Shown here: piece after piece, positions 7,539-17,241 of the stretch
How positions within the stretch are numbered: position 1 is the stretch's first letter
Layout of the letters: every line of letters begins with the position of its first letter
Source: an uncultured Pelagimonas sp.
GTDB lineage: Bacteria > Pseudomonadota > Alphaproteobacteria > Rhodobacterales > Rhodobacteraceae
NCBI GenBank assembly: GCA_947499735.1
Contig: CANMPP010000001.1
Span: 806,001 to 870,000 of the forward strand
Reading direction: 5' to 3'
DNA length: 64,000 nt
The notes under the pieces: model-generated
Seen by the model: the letters and a program-made list of their open reading frames with translations, nothing else
Database searches by the model: none
Told to the model about the DNA's origin: nothing
Translations under genes and position numbers: made by a program

Positions 7539-8711
7539 ATGTACAATACCCTTCGGTACTTTGCGATCTTTCTTCTTATTCTGTTTGGGGCGTTGATCGC
7601 ATTTTTCGCATTTGCCCCGCGTATGGTGCAAGAGGCCCGCAATCCTGTGGCAGGGCATGACAGCTATGATGTGTCAGAGGCGGCTTATGCATTACATCAG
7701 GATTTGGTCATCGGGGACTGGCACGCAGATCCATTGCTATGGCGTCGTGATCTGACCATGCGATCAGATGTGGGACAGGTGGATATTCCGCGTCTGATTG
7801 AGGGCAATGTCGCTTTGCAGGTGTTTACGGCGGTGACGAAAAGTCCCGCAGGACAAAATATCAACAGCAATGCAACGGATACGCGGGACAATATTACCCT
7901 GTTGGCTATGGGCCAAAGGTGGCCGTTTCCAACTTGGTCTAGCCTGACCGAACGTGCGCTGTATCAGGCTCGTAAGTTGCAGCGCTTTGAGGATAAGTCA
8001 AACGGGGATCTTAAAATCATTCGCACTCGGGCGGATTTGGAGGCTTTGTTAGAGGCACGCTCGGCAGGTGCGCAGACCGTTGGTGCGATCCTTGGCATTG
8101 AAGGGGCCCATGCGCTTGAAGGGGATTTGGCCAATCTGGATCGATTAGAGACAGAAGGCATTCGCCTGATCGGATTTCACCATTTCTTTGACAATGAGCT
8201 CGGGGGATCCCTGCACGGGACCAGCAATCAGGGTCTGTCCGATTTGGGGCGCGCTTTGGTCGCCGAGGTCGATGCGCGTGGCATGATTTTGGATGTGGCA
8301 CATTCCTCGGTACGGGCGGTTGAGGATATTTTATCGCTCACCAATGGTCCTGTGGTGCTCAGCCATGGGGGGATCAAATCCTATTGCGACACGGCCCGTA
8401 ACCTGCCGGATGATGTGATGCGCCGCATCGCGGAGGGCGGTGGTGTTTTGGGTTTCGGATTTTGGGTCTCGGCCAGTTGCGATATTTCGCCAGCGGGTTT
8501 GGCCGCAGGGATCAAGGTTGCAATCGATGTGATGGGCGAAGACCACGTGTCTTTAGGCTCTGATTTCGACGGATCGGTTATGACCGCCTTTGACGTGGCC
8601 GAACTGCCCGCCCTGACACAGGCTTTGCTGGATGTCGGCCTAAGCGAAGCACAAATCCGCAAAGTTATGGGGCAAAACATGCTGCGTGTGTTGCGGGCAA
8701 GGTTGAATTAA
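7539..8711 (+). CDS. Membrane dipeptidase (peptidase M19, renal dipeptidase family)
   Basis: A 390-residue zinc peptidase of the M19 family, which cleaves dipeptides. An N-terminal transmembrane anchor (about residues 6-27) would place the domain in the periplasm. Metal ligands recognisable by motif are the H-x-D of DWHADPLLW, the Glu of GIEGAHALEGD, and the His residues of VAHSS and LSHGG; the C-terminal GSDFDG motif is also typical. AAAAGGAGAAGAGAAC precedes the ATG. Real substrates may include D-amino-acid dipeptides. Confidence 0.93.
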   Translation: MYNTLRYFAIFLLILFGALIAFFAFAPRMVQEARNPVAGHDSYDVSEAAYALHQDLVIGDWHADPLLWRRDLTMRSDVGQVDIPRLIEGNVALQVFTAVTKSPAGQNINSNATDTRDNITLLAMGQRWPFPTWSSLTERALYQARKLQRFEDKSNGDLKIIRTRADLEALLEARSAGAQTVGAILGIEGAHALEGDLANLDRLETEGIRLIGFHHFFDNELGGSLHGTSNQGLSDLGRALVAEVDARGMILDVAHSSVRAVEDILSLTNGPVVLSHGGIKSYCDTARNLPDDVMRRIAEGGGVLGFGFWVSASCDISPAGLAAGIKVAIDVMGEDHVSLGSDFDGSVMTAFDVAELPALTQALLDVGLSEAQIRKVMGQNMLRVLRARLN

Positions 8712-8776
8712 ACCTTGTTTGCGCGGCGCAATCCCGTTACACCGCCGCATTCCCAACCAGTTAGGCCCTGTGACCC

Positions 8777-9826
8777 ATGAAGTTTCTTGATCTGTGCAAA
8801 GTCTATATCCGCTCGGGCAGCGGGGGGAACGGCTGTATCAGCTTCCGCCGTGAAAAATTCATCGAATATGGTGGTCCAGACGGAGGGGATGGTGGCCGTG
8901 GCGGAGACGTGATTGCCGTGGCGGTTGATGGCCTGAACACGCTGATCGATTTTCGCTATCAGCAGCACTGGTTTGCGCAGAACGGTAAATCCGGCATGGG
9001 CAATGGGCGCACAGGGGCGTCAGGTGATCCCATCATTTTGAAAGTGCCGGTTGGAACCGAAATCATCGATGAAGATGAAGAAACAGTGATCGCGGACCTG
9101 ACGGAGTTGGGCCAAGAAGTCATGTTGGCCAAAGGTGGCAATGGTGGCTGGGGCAACCTGCATTTTAAAACTTCAACCAACCAAGCACCGCGCCGGGCCA
9201 ATCCGGGCCAAGAATCCATCGACCGCACGCTTTGGCTGCGCCTTAAACTGATTGCGGATGTGGGTCTTGTTGGGTTGCCAAATGCGGGCAAATCTACCTT
9301 CCTTGCGGCGACGTCGAATGCACGTCCCAAAATTGCCGATTATCCGTTTACGACATTGCATCCTAACCTCGGTGTGGTCGGCGTTGATAATGCGGAAATG
9401 GTTGTTGCTGATATTCCGGGCCTGATTGAAGGCGCGCATGAGGGCAGGGGCCTTGGCGATCTGTTCTTGGGCCACATCGAACGTTGCGCTGTGTTGTTGC
9501 ATTTGATTGATGGCACGTCGGGCACGTTGCTGGAAGATTACAAAACAATTCTGGACGAGCTGGACGCATATGGCGAAGGTCTGGCAGATAAACCGCGTAT
9601 TACGGTGCTCAACAAGATTGACGCATTGGATGCGGAAGAACGCGAATTCCTAAAAGACGAACTGGAAGCGGTTGGTGCGACAGGCATTATGTTGATGTCT
9701 GGTGCGTCCAAAGAAGGCGTCACAGACGTCTTGCGCGCTTTGCGTCCGCATGTTGAAGAACGCCGCGCGGCTGAGCGTGCCCCAACGGCGGAGGACGAAG
9801 AGGAGCCTACGCCGTGGCGTCCGTAA
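8777..9826 (+). CDS. obgE: GTPase ObgE/CgtA
   Basis: 349 residues. The N-terminal Obg domain (1 to about 158) is Gly-rich with the [14 protein letters not shown] loop. The G domain has P-loop GLPNAGKST at about 166-174, a [10 protein letters not shown]3 motif and NKID G4. Obg GTPases bind the 50S subunit and act in ribosome assembly and stress control. The gene lies downstream of rplU-rpmA, as in most bacteria, although accessory genes separate them here. Its 3' end overlaps proB by 13 bp. Confidence 0.97.
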   Translation: MKFLDLCKVYIRSGSGGNGCISFRREKFIEYGGPDGGDGGRGGDVIAVAVDGLNTLIDFRYQQHWFAQNGKSGMGNGRTGASGDPIILKVPVGTEIIDEDEETVIADLTELGQEVMLAKGGNGGWGNLHFKTSTNQAPRRANPGQESIDRTLWLRLKLIADVGLVGLPNAGKSTFLAATSNARPKIADYPFTTLHPNLGVVGVDNAEMVVADIPGLIEGAHEGRGLGDLFLGHIERCAVLLHLIDGTSGTLLEDYKTILDELDAYGEGLADKPRITVLNKIDALDAEEREFLKDELEAVGATGIMLMSGASKEGVTDVLRALRPHVEERRAAERAPTAEDEEEPTPWRP

Positions 9827-10935
9827 CGTCTAATGCATTGACCCGTGCCAAACGCGTCGTCGTCAAAATCGGATCTGCGCTTTTGGTGGATCGCGACACG
9901 GGGCTGTTACGTCAGGATTGGTTGACATCTCTGGTGGCTGATGTGGTCGCGCTGAAATCACGCGGTGCAGAAGTCGTTTTGGTATCATCAGGGTCGATCG
10001 CATTGGGACGTGGCGTGTTGGGCCTGCCCATGACATCCTTACCGTTAGAGCAGGCGCAGGCAGCAGCGGCGGCAGGCCAAATCCGTTTGGCGGGTGCCTA
10101 CCAGGCGGCATTGGAACCCCATGGCATTTCCGCAGCGCAGGTTCTTGTGACGTTAGAAGATAGTGCTGATAGGCGACGTTTTTTGAATTCTCGCGCGACC
10201 TTAGCGACACTTCTTAATCTAGGTGCCGTGCCGATTGTGAATGAAAATGACACGATCGCCACCGATGAAATTCGCTATGGCGACAATGACCGGTTGGCGG
10301 CACAGGTCGCTGTGACCGTTGGTGCGGATCTGTGCATTTTGCTCTCAGACGTAGATGGTCTTTATACAGCCAACCCCAACGATGATCCGGATGCGCAGCA
10401 TCTGCCGGTGATCGAAGCGATCACGGCTGACATCGAAGATATGGCGGGGGATGCTGGATCGGGTCTTTCTAAAGGTGGGATGAAAACCAAGGTTATGGCG
10501 GCGCGTACGGCCACCGCTGCAGGCTGTGGTATGATCATTGCCAAGGGCGAGGTGTTGCACCCATTGGCGGCCCTAGAAGACGGTGCGCGCCACACTGTAT
10601 TTACGGCGCAGACAGAACCTCATCTGGCGCGCAAAGCATGGATCGCAGCCATGAAACCGCAAGGGGCGTTGACTGTGGATGCGGGCGCCGCGAATGCGCT
10701 GGCGAAAGGAAAATCACTGCTGCCTGCTGGCGTGACGTCGGTTTCGGGGGATTTTGGGCGGGGCGAACCGGTGGAAATCTGCGGTTCTGATGGGCATGTT
10801 TTGGCCCATGGTCTGTGTCGTTATACGTCAGAGGAAGCACAGAAAATTGCCGGACATCATTCGGACGAGATTGCAAATCTCTTGGGATATGAAGGCCGTG
10901 CCGTGATTGTCCACCGCGACGATATGGCGTTTTAA
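9814..10935 (+). CDS. proB: Glutamate 5-kinase
   Basis: 373 residues. The amino-acid kinase domain ([12 protein letters not shown] near the start, [16 protein letters not shown]-like [12 protein letters not shown]) phosphorylates glutamate in the first step of proline synthesis. A C-terminal PUA domain runs from about 280. The GTG start lies inside the end of obgE (13-bp overlap), so translation is coupled. proA, usually the next gene, is displaced 3.5 kb downstream by two minus-strand genes. A hairpin shared with the convergent neighbour follows. Confidence 0.97.
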   Translation: MASVTSNALTRAKRVVVKIGSALLVDRDTGLLRQDWLTSLVADVVALKSRGAEVVLVSSGSIALGRGVLGLPMTSLPLEQAQAAAAAGQIRLAGAYQAALEPHGISAAQVLVTLEDSADRRRFLNSRATLATLLNLGAVPIVNENDTIATDEIRYGDNDRLAAQVAVTVGADLCILLSDVDGLYTANPNDDPDAQHLPVIEAITADIEDMAGDAGSGLSKGGMKTKVMAARTATAAGCGMIIAKGEVLHPLAALEDGARHTVFTAQTEPHLARKAWIAAMKPQGALTVDAGAANALAKGKSLLPAGVTSVSGDFGRGEPVEICGSDGHVLAHGLCRYTSEEAQKIAGHHSDEIANLLGYEGRAVIVHRDDMAF

Positions 10936-10962
10936 AAAGGCGGCTTTGGGCAAAGCCGCCTT
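10932..10962 (-). terminator. Bidirectional terminator between proB and the convergent gene
   Basis: AAGGCGGCTTTG (10937-10948) and CAAAGCCGCCTT (10951-10962) form a near-perfect stem. The T-run lies on the minus-strand side (TTTTTAAAA), so it best terminates the minus-strand gene, though it may also serve proB. Confidence 0.8.
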
Positions 10963-10971
10963 AGGCCAGTA

Positions 10972-12165
10972 TCAGTGGTTGGCGCTGACAGACAGGTTTA
11001 GCAAAACAGGCAGGTTCGTGGGTGTTGCCGTGCCGACATTGAACAGCTCCATAAACGGAATGGCACTGTCAGGTGCAGCGGTGACAGTTATGTTCCCGGG
11101 ATTGGCAAAGTAAGATGTCAAAGACCCCGTGATTTGCGTCGTCAAAGCCTCTGGCAATTCCAAACTGTTCAGACCCATCCCTATCAGGAATGGAAGCATA
11201 GAGGCCAGTTGATCGCCGTCGGATCCTTGTTTTTTGCCCGCATAGTCCAATGCCCGTTTGGTCAGGCCGGAATCAGTAAAAGAAATTTCTGCACCGGACA
11301 AAGACAGGCCCTGTAGCAGCGTCATAAAGACCTGCAATTGTTCGGCTTCGCTCATTTTTCCGGCCGCAGACATGTCTTCAATTGTCTTTGTATAGGCGGT
11401 TGCCGTGTCCATCGTGTAGCCGCCGATAGTCAGCTCCAAACCCAACGATCCGGCGTTTTCAAGAAAGATGTCATAATCCTGAATGCTGAGATCACCGGTT
11501 TCGGTGTTCCAGACCAGATTTGCCCGAGCATCCATTTTGATGGATTGCAATTCGAGCGCCTGTAAGACCTCTGCAGCCTCTGGTGGCAATGGATCGGGCG
11601 GAGTGATCTGGATATTTGTTAGGCTTGTTTCGCTTGTGAAAAGGGGAAGCGCGCTTTGATCCATCGTGGCTGTGAAACTACCAATTGATGCAATTTCGGC
11701 GCCATTGGCGACAATGGTCGAACTTTGCCCAGACAGCGCGTCATACTGCACGAAAGGCAGTGTTTCGCCCGAATATTTGTCAGCGGGGATGTACAAATTC
11801 ACAATCTCTGCTGCGCCAATTGCCACCTGCACGCTGTCAGCATCAAACAAAAAACCGTCCATTCTTGCAAAAGCCACTGAAATATCACCATCATCGGCAA
11901 GTGTGACATCTTCAAAATGCATATTACCTGCAGGAACAGAGGTGGTTGTGCCATCTTCAATTGGAATGGTCAGTGTGATGTCTTCCAGAAATACGTCATC
12001 GCCTTCCATGCGCGACGATCCTGCGGTGATCGTGCCCGCTGGCATTGAAAACCCATGCTCCAATGCAGCAATGAATTCACTCGACGTCAGGGCGAAGGCC
12101 GAAGGCGCGCTCAGTGACAGGGCAATAACGGACACGAGCGGCAAGGGGGCGTAAACTTTGGTCAT
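10972..12165 (-). CDS. Exported protein of unknown function
   Basis: 397 residues with a clear signal peptide (MTKVYAPLPLVSVIALSL, cleavage near SAFA at residue 25), so probably periplasmic or outer-membrane associated. The mature part is acidic, Cys-free and rich in alternating hydrophobic/Thr/Ser strands (DITLTIPIEDG, HFEDVTLADDG) followed by Leu-rich helices; it looks like a beta-rich lipid-binding or AsmA/DUF945-like fold, but I do not recognise the family. The ATG at 12165 puts the signal peptide at the N-terminus; an upstream in-frame start at 12258 adds an unlikely 31 residues. It lies downstream of phoX on the same strand, with a terminator between. Confidence 0.75.
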   Translation of the reverse strand: MTKVYAPLPLVSVIALSLSAPSAFALTSSEFIAALEHGFSMPAGTITAGSSRMEGDDVFLEDITLTIPIEDGTTTSVPAGNMHFEDVTLADDGDISVAFARMDGFLFDADSVQVAIGAAEIVNLYIPADKYSGETLPFVQYDALSGQSSTIVANGAEIASIGSFTATMDQSALPLFTSETSLTNIQITPPDPLPPEAAEVLQALELQSIKMDARANLVWNTETGDLSIQDYDIFLENAGSLGLELTIGGYTMDTATAYTKTIEDMSAAGKMSEAEQLQVFMTLLQGLSLSGAEISFTDSGLTKRALDYAGKKQGSDGDQLASMLPFLIGMGLNSLELPEALTTQITGSLTSYFANPGNITVTAAPDSAIPFMELFNVGTATPTNLPVLLNLSVSANH

Positions 12166-12310
12166 AGTTACTTTCTTATATGGGGTCGCTGGAATGGATG
12201 CATGAATCAAAGATAAATCTGCACACCGCGGATACAAGGGCAAGTCAGGAATTCCCACCTAGGCTAACAGGTTGTTTACAATGTGCTCAGAAACTGAGGG
12301 GCAATCGGGT

Positions 12311-12342
12311 AAAAAGAAAGCGGCGTTTGGGGGAAACGCCGC
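12311..12342 (-). terminator. Rho-independent terminator after phoX
   Basis: GCGGCGTTT (12320-12328) and AAACGCCGC (12334-12342) form the stem around a G5 loop; on the minus strand it runs into CTTTCTTTTT. It separates phoX from the next minus-strand gene. Confidence 0.85.
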
Positions 12343-12379
12343 TCATAGTGGTTTTAAAAGCACTCGTTACTGGGGATTA

Positions 12380-14260
12380 TCAACCGATTGCGACGCCATC
12401 TTCGCGCCAGATCGCAACAATCGCCGAGCGCGGTTTGCCTGCACCATCTGGCCATGACCCGCCTGGGTGTTGGATGCCAGCAAAGGCAACCTTTTTGTCA
12501 GCAGACCAGCATAGACCTGTCACTTCTGCGCCGTTTGGCACGGTCATAAAGCGTGCGATTGCACCAGTTTCAGTGTTGCCAACCAGCATTTGGTTGTTGC
12601 CCTGACCTTCAAAATCGCCCTCGTTGTCGTCATCACCATCCGTTTGGATCCAAAGATAGCCGGTGCTGTCAAAGGCCATGCCATCAGGTGAATTGAACAT
12701 GTTACCTTCGTTGACGTTGTCTGAACCGCCATATTGGTTGTCATAGACCGTTGGGTTGCCAGCCATGACATACAGGTCCCAGGCAAAATCGTCTGCCGCG
12801 TGGTTTTCGCCTGCTGGGGTCCAGCGCACGATCTGACCATAGTGGTTCGTTTCGCGCGGGTTTGGTCCGTTGACGGAGGTGTCATCGCCACCTGCATTCG
12901 GCTTGACGCCGCGATTGCGGTTGTTTGTCAGCGCGCAGTAGGCTTCGACCTTGATCGGGTTCGCGGCCACCCATTCTGGACGATCCATGGTGGTGCCGCC
13001 CGCAGCTGATGCGGCCATGCGTGTGAAACACAGGATTTCTGCGACATCCATGCCGGTTGTTTCAGGCGTCAGTGGCAGCCATTCACCGGTTTGGTCATCG
13101 TTAAACTTGGCGACATAAAGCGTGCCGTCGTTCAATAGATCACCGCCATAGGTGCCTTCAGTGTAAACGCCTGCCGAAACAAAACGGTACAGGTATTCAC
13201 CACGTTCATCATCGCCCAGATAGACGACAATGCGACCGTCAGACGCGTGTACCATTTCCGCGTTCTCATGCTTGAAACGGCCCAAAGCGGTGCGTTTGAT
13301 CGGCGTGGATGCCGGATCTGCCGGATCGATTTCTGTGATGAACCCGTGGCGATGCGGTTCATTTGATTCCTTGGACAGGTCGTAACGCGCGTCAAACAGT
13401 TCATAGCCATAACGGCTTTTGCCGCCGATGCCGTAGCGCGTGTAACCTTCGCCAACGGGCTCTTCGCCGGTTGTGCCGAAATAGCCGTTAAAGTTCTCTT
13501 CGCAGGTCAGATAGGTGTTCCACAGCGTTTTTCCCGAACCACAGTTGTTCATGGTCCCTTTCGCGGTCATGCCGCTAGGGTCTGCATTGGTTTTCACCAG
13601 ATCATGACCGGCCAAGGGGCCGGCCAATGTCATCTCTGTCTCATGCGTGATGCGGCGGTTGAAGGGGCTGTCAAGGACGACGCCGTAGCCATTGCCGGTA
13701 TCCGCAATCTCAAAAACGGTCACACCTTGGATATTTTTCAACAAAGCCGCTTCGTCTGCTGAGGCTGAAATACCTTCAGACGACGCGGGCAGGTTGATCT
13801 TTGGGTTGCAGTATTCTGAATTCACGGCGATCAGCTGTTTGCCGTCTACCTCGAACAGCTCCATACCATCTGTGTTTTCGCCAAACACTTTGTCAGACAT
13901 ATCCAATGAAATCAGGCCGTCTGCAGGATAGGCATCTTGTGCTTCTGAAAACAGGGCGTCGCCGTAACGGACCAGAACCTGTGTCTTGTAGCCCTCGGGT
14001 ACATGAACTTCGTGATCTGTGGCGGTTTGGATCGGTTTGAATGGAAATTCGTGACCGTCTGCTTTTGCAGGCGTTGCGAAACCGGACAAGGACGCGCCAA
14101 ACACAATGGCGCCTGATCCAAATGCAACGACGCCGCCCATAAAGCCACGACGTGAAATGGCGTTTTCAACAACAGTGTCAAAGCCGTTTTCGTCTGGGCG
14201 TGGGTTGCGATGTTCGTCAAAATCATCCCATGACAGATCGACGGTGTTATGTTCATCCAT
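12380..14260 (-). CDS. phoX: PhoX-type alkaline phosphatase, Tat-exported
   Basis: 626 residues of the PhoX/DUF839 family, calcium- and iron-dependent phosphatases that release phosphate from organic esters outside the cytoplasm. The twin-arginine signal SRRGFMG is at 36-42 with an AKA cleavage site near 67. Family motifs include NCGSGKTLWNTYLTCEENF and HENAEMVHASDGRIVVYLGDD. A Pho-box-like array lies 87-124 bp upstream, fitting induction by phosphate starvation. It is placed, against the local reading direction, between proB and proA. Confidence 0.94.
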   Translation of the reverse strand: MDEHNTVDLSWDDFDEHRNPRPDENGFDTVVENAISRRGFMGGVVAFGSGAIVFGASLSGFATPAKADGHEFPFKPIQTATDHEVHVPEGYKTQVLVRYGDALFSEAQDAYPADGLISLDMSDKVFGENTDGMELFEVDGKQLIAVNSEYCNPKINLPASSEGISASADEAALLKNIQGVTVFEIADTGNGYGVVLDSPFNRRITHETEMTLAGPLAGHDLVKTNADPSGMTAKGTMNNCGSGKTLWNTYLTCEENFNGYFGTTGEEPVGEGYTRYGIGGKSRYGYELFDARYDLSKESNEPHRHGFITEIDPADPASTPIKRTALGRFKHENAEMVHASDGRIVVYLGDDERGEYLYRFVSAGVYTEGTYGGDLLNDGTLYVAKFNDDQTGEWLPLTPETTGMDVAEILCFTRMAASAAGGTTMDRPEWVAANPIKVEAYCALTNNRNRGVKPNAGGDDTSVNGPNPRETNHYGQIVRWTPAGENHAADDFAWDLYVMAGNPTVYDNQYGGSDNVNEGNMFNSPDGMAFDSTGYLWIQTDGDDDNEGDFEGQGNNQMLVGNTETGAIARFMTVPNGAEVTGLCWSADKKVAFAGIQHPGGSWPDGAGKPRSAIVAIWREDGVAIG

Positions 14261-14340
14261 GATGATGGTCCCTGGCTATTCTTGCTGGAGGTCGGCGCAG
14301 GTTGCTTTATCTGTGCCGGAATGCGGATCAGGTATCACCG

Positions 14341-14384
14341 TTTCGGTGACGTCTTTTTGTAGGTTCAATGACATTTCGGTGACG
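14341..14384 (-). promoter_or_regulatory. Pho-box-like array upstream of phoX
   Basis: On the plus strand TGAC occurs at 14347, 14369 and 14380, i.e. at offsets of 22 and 11 bp, and the 11-mer TTTCGGTGACG is repeated exactly at 14341 and 14374 (33 bp apart). Read toward phoX this gives GTCA elements phased at 11 bp, the spacing of PhoB half-sites. The array lies 81-124 bp before the start codon. Confidence 0.55.
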
Positions 14385-14514
14385 GGCTATCTGCTTTGGG
14401 ATGGGGGTCGTAAATAAACGCTATTGGTTCGCAATGATTAATACTATATGACCTCTACCGCGCTCAAAGGGGCGCGTGACGATATGTTTTAACACCGACG
14501 GAAAGGTCAGAGCG

Positions 14515-15780
14515 ATGAAAGATCACACCGATATTCACGCCCAAATGCGCGATCTGGGCGCGCGCGCCAAAGCTGCTGCAGCAGAGCTGGCCTTTGTCCC
14601 GCCGGCAGCAAAAACAAAAGCTTTGGACGCCGCCGCTGATGCTGTTTGGGCCCGTCGCGCTGACATTTTGGCAGCGAATGAAAAAGACATGGCGTTTGGC
14701 CGCGACAAAGGATTGTCCGCGGCCATGCTGGATCGTCTTTTACTGGACGAGGACCGCATTCAAAACATCGTGGATGGGCTGCGCGCGATTGCAGCGCAGG
14801 ATGACCCTGTTGGCCAGATCATCACCGAATGGGATCGCCCAACGGGTTTGCAAATCAAACGTGTGCGCACGCCTTTGGGTGTGATCGGCGTGATCTATGA
14901 AAGCCGCCCAAATGTGACGGCTGATGCTGGTGCTCTTTGCCTGAAGGCGGGCAATGCGGTGATCTTGCGTGGTGGGTCTGAAAGCTTTCATTCCTCTGGC
15001 GCGATTCATGCCTGCCTTGTTGCGGGTCTAAAGGCTGCGGGCCTGCCCGAGGATGGGATCCTGCGCGTGCCAACCCGCGACCGAGAAGCCGTGGCTGAAA
15101 TGCTGACTATGACAGATACGATCGATGTGATTGTGCCACGTGGTGGCAAAGGTCTGGTTGGACTGGTGCAACGCGAGGCCCGCGTCCCGGTCTTTGCCCA
15201 TCTTGAAGGGATCGTGCATGTTTATGCCGACGCTTCGGCTGATCCGGTAAAGGCGCTAAAGGTGGCCCTGAACGCCAAAACCCGGCGCACTGGCATTTGT
15301 GGCGCGGCAGAATGCTTGCTGATCCATCGCGATGTTTTGGATACAATCGGCCAGGGGCTGATCAAAGCGTTGATGGATGCCGGTGTTGAAGTGCGCGGTG
15401 ACGAAACCTTGCAAAAAATCGATGGCGTTGTGGCTGCCAGCGCGGATGATTGGGGATGCGAGCATCTGGACATGATCATCTCGGCCAAAGTGGTCGGTGA
15501 TGTGGATGGCGCAATTGCGCATATCCGGGAATTTGGGTCCAATCACACTGATTGCATCATTGCCGAAGACGAACAAACCGTTGGACGGTTTTTTGCACGT
15601 CTCGACAGTGCCATCCTGATGCATAATGCGTCGACCCAATTTGCGGATGGCAGTGAATTTGGCATGGGTGCCGAAATCGGGATCGCCACCGGTAAAATGC
15701 ACGCGCGCGGGCCAGTCGGTGCCGAGCAACTGACCAGTTTTAAGTATCTGGTCACCGGTGACGGTACAGTGCGAACTTAA
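14515..15780 (+). CDS. proA: Glutamate-5-semialdehyde dehydrogenase (gamma-glutamyl phosphate reductase)
   Basis: 421 residues; reduces gamma-glutamyl phosphate with NADPH, the second step of proline synthesis after ProB. Aldehyde-dehydrogenase fold with the ProA motif [13 protein letters not shown] and the catalytic cysteine in [10 protein letters not shown] (Cys at about 262). The ATG at 14515 has GAAAGG 8 nt upstream; a GTG at 14476 is in frame but gives an over-long product. It is separated from proB by phoX and another minus-strand gene. A hairpin follows the stop. Confidence 0.97.
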   Translation: MKDHTDIHAQMRDLGARAKAAAAELAFVPPAAKTKALDAAADAVWARRADILAANEKDMAFGRDKGLSAAMLDRLLLDEDRIQNIVDGLRAIAAQDDPVGQIITEWDRPTGLQIKRVRTPLGVIGVIYESRPNVTADAGALCLKAGNAVILRGGSESFHSSGAIHACLVAGLKAAGLPEDGILRVPTRDREAVAEMLTMTDTIDVIVPRGGKGLVGLVQREARVPVFAHLEGIVHVYADASADPVKALKVALNAKTRRTGICGAAECLLIHRDVLDTIGQGLIKALMDAGVEVRGDETLQKIDGVVAASADDWGCEHLDMIISAKVVGDVDGAIAHIREFGSNHTDCIIAEDEQTVGRFFARLDSAILMHNASTQFADGSEFGMGAEIGIATGKMHARGPVGAEQLTSFKYLVTGDGTVRT

Positions 15781-15790
15781 GCGATCTTGG

Positions 15791-15817
15791 GGGTGGTCAA
15801 TTGGTTTTGACCATCCC
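15791..15817 (+). terminator. Hairpin after proA, probable terminator
   Basis: GGGTGGTCAA (15791-15800) pairs with TTGACCATCCC (15807-15817, one G-U). There is no immediate T-run, so intrinsic termination is uncertain. Confidence 0.5.
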
Positions 15818-16025
15818 TCACGCGTTCTTTTGGGACATTTAAAATACCCGTTTGCGAAAATATCTCAATTGAAGCTGCGCAGAGACACCTTTGCGAAAGC
15901 TAGGAAATTTGTGGCTTTCTAGTCAACTAAGCGAAAGAATTCAGTACAATACGTCACTTGCATCATTGAACCTCTGCGGTTTAAGCCTTTCTGGAAAAAG
16001 CATCTATCCGCAAAGATCACTCGCA

Positions 16026-17198
16026 ATGTTAGATATTGAACAGGTCCGTCAGGACACGCCCGGAATCGCGCATACGACCCATTTTTTGGCCAGCGGATCC
16101 GCGTTGATGCCGCAATGCGTTGTGGATGCCGTGACGGCCCATACGCAGCTTGAGGCCGAAATTGGTGGCTATGAAGCGCATGCAAAACAGGCGGATGCGC
16201 TGACACATGTCTATACGTCGGTTGCGTGCCATATCGGCGCAAAACCTCGTGAGATCGCGTTGATGGAAAATGCAACGGTTGCGTGGTGTCACGCGTTTTA
16301 TGCGCTGCCGATCAAACGTGGATCGCGGATTTTGACCTGCGAAGCGGAATACGCGGCAAATTATGTCGCCTTTCTACAAAGGGCAAAACGGGATGGTTTG
16401 ACGATTGATGTCATTCCATCCGATGCAAAAGGGGCCTTGGATCTTGAGGCACTGGAAGACATGATTGACGAAGATGTCGGTTTGATTGCCATCACGTGGA
16501 TTCCGACCAATGGTGGCTTGGTCAATCCAGCCGCACAGGTGGGCCGTGTGGCTAAGAAACATGGCATTCCCTATCTTTTAGATGCGTGCCAAGCCGCGGG
16601 ACAGATGCGGATCAATGTGGCTGAGCTGGGATGCGATTTCCTGTCTGCGACGGGGCGCAAATATCTGCGCGGACCGCGAGGCACTGGGTTTCTATATGTC
16701 AAAGAAGCATGGTTAGAGACACTGGAACCGGCCATGATCGACCATTTCGGGGCGCCTTGGGTGGAACGGGATCGGTACGAGTTGCGCGATGATGCGCGCC
16801 GCTTTGAAACCTGGGAAAACTCCTATGCTCTGCGGGCAGGGCTCGGGGTGGCTGTCGAATATGCAGATCGGATCGGCATTGATTTGATCCAGCAACGTGT
16901 CTGGGCTCTGGCGCAAACAGCAAGAACGCTTTTAGGTCAGATTGATCAGGTTCAGTTGCGCGATATAGGGCATGAGCACTGTGGGATTGTCAGCTGTTCC
17001 ATCGACAAATCCGATCCGCGCGAGATTGTGGCGCAGATGGCTCAGGCCGGATTTGCTATTGGCGCGTCATCCCCGTCCAGCACACGTCTTGACGCAGAGC
17101 GCCGCGACCTTCCCACGTTGCTGCGAATAGCGCCACATTACTATAATACCGAAGACGAAATTGAACGGGCCGTGGCGCATTTGAAGACGCTTCTTTGA
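16026..17198 (+). CDS. Class V aminotransferase-family PLP enzyme
   Basis: 390 residues of the class V (NifS/CsdA-like fold) PLP-dependent family. It shows the PLP-binding stretch LLDACQAAGQMRINV and the Schiff-base lysine in SATGRKYLRGPRG at about residue 212. The family includes cysteine desulfurases, isopenicillin-N epimerase-like and kynureninase-like enzymes; the active-site detail here does not decide among them. The ATG at 16026 gives the normal N-terminus; an open frame extends 45 codons upstream without a good ribosome binding site. Confidence 0.88.
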   Translation: MLDIEQVRQDTPGIAHTTHFLASGSALMPQCVVDAVTAHTQLEAEIGGYEAHAKQADALTHVYTSVACHIGAKPREIALMENATVAWCHAFYALPIKRGSRILTCEAEYAANYVAFLQRAKRDGLTIDVIPSDAKGALDLEALEDMIDEDVGLIAITWIPTNGGLVNPAAQVGRVAKKHGIPYLLDACQAAGQMRINVAELGCDFLSATGRKYLRGPRGTGFLYVKEAWLETLEPAMIDHFGAPWVERDRYELRDDARRFETWENSYALRAGLGVAVEYADRIGIDLIQQRVWALAQTARTLLGQIDQVQLRDIGHEHCGIVSCSIDKSDPREIVAQMAQAGFAIGASSPSSTRLDAERRDLPTLLRIAPHYYNTEDEIERAVAHLKTLL

Positions 17199-17241
17199 CC
17201 TGGTTAGAGACCATCTAAGATACAGTCATAAAGCGCGGCCG

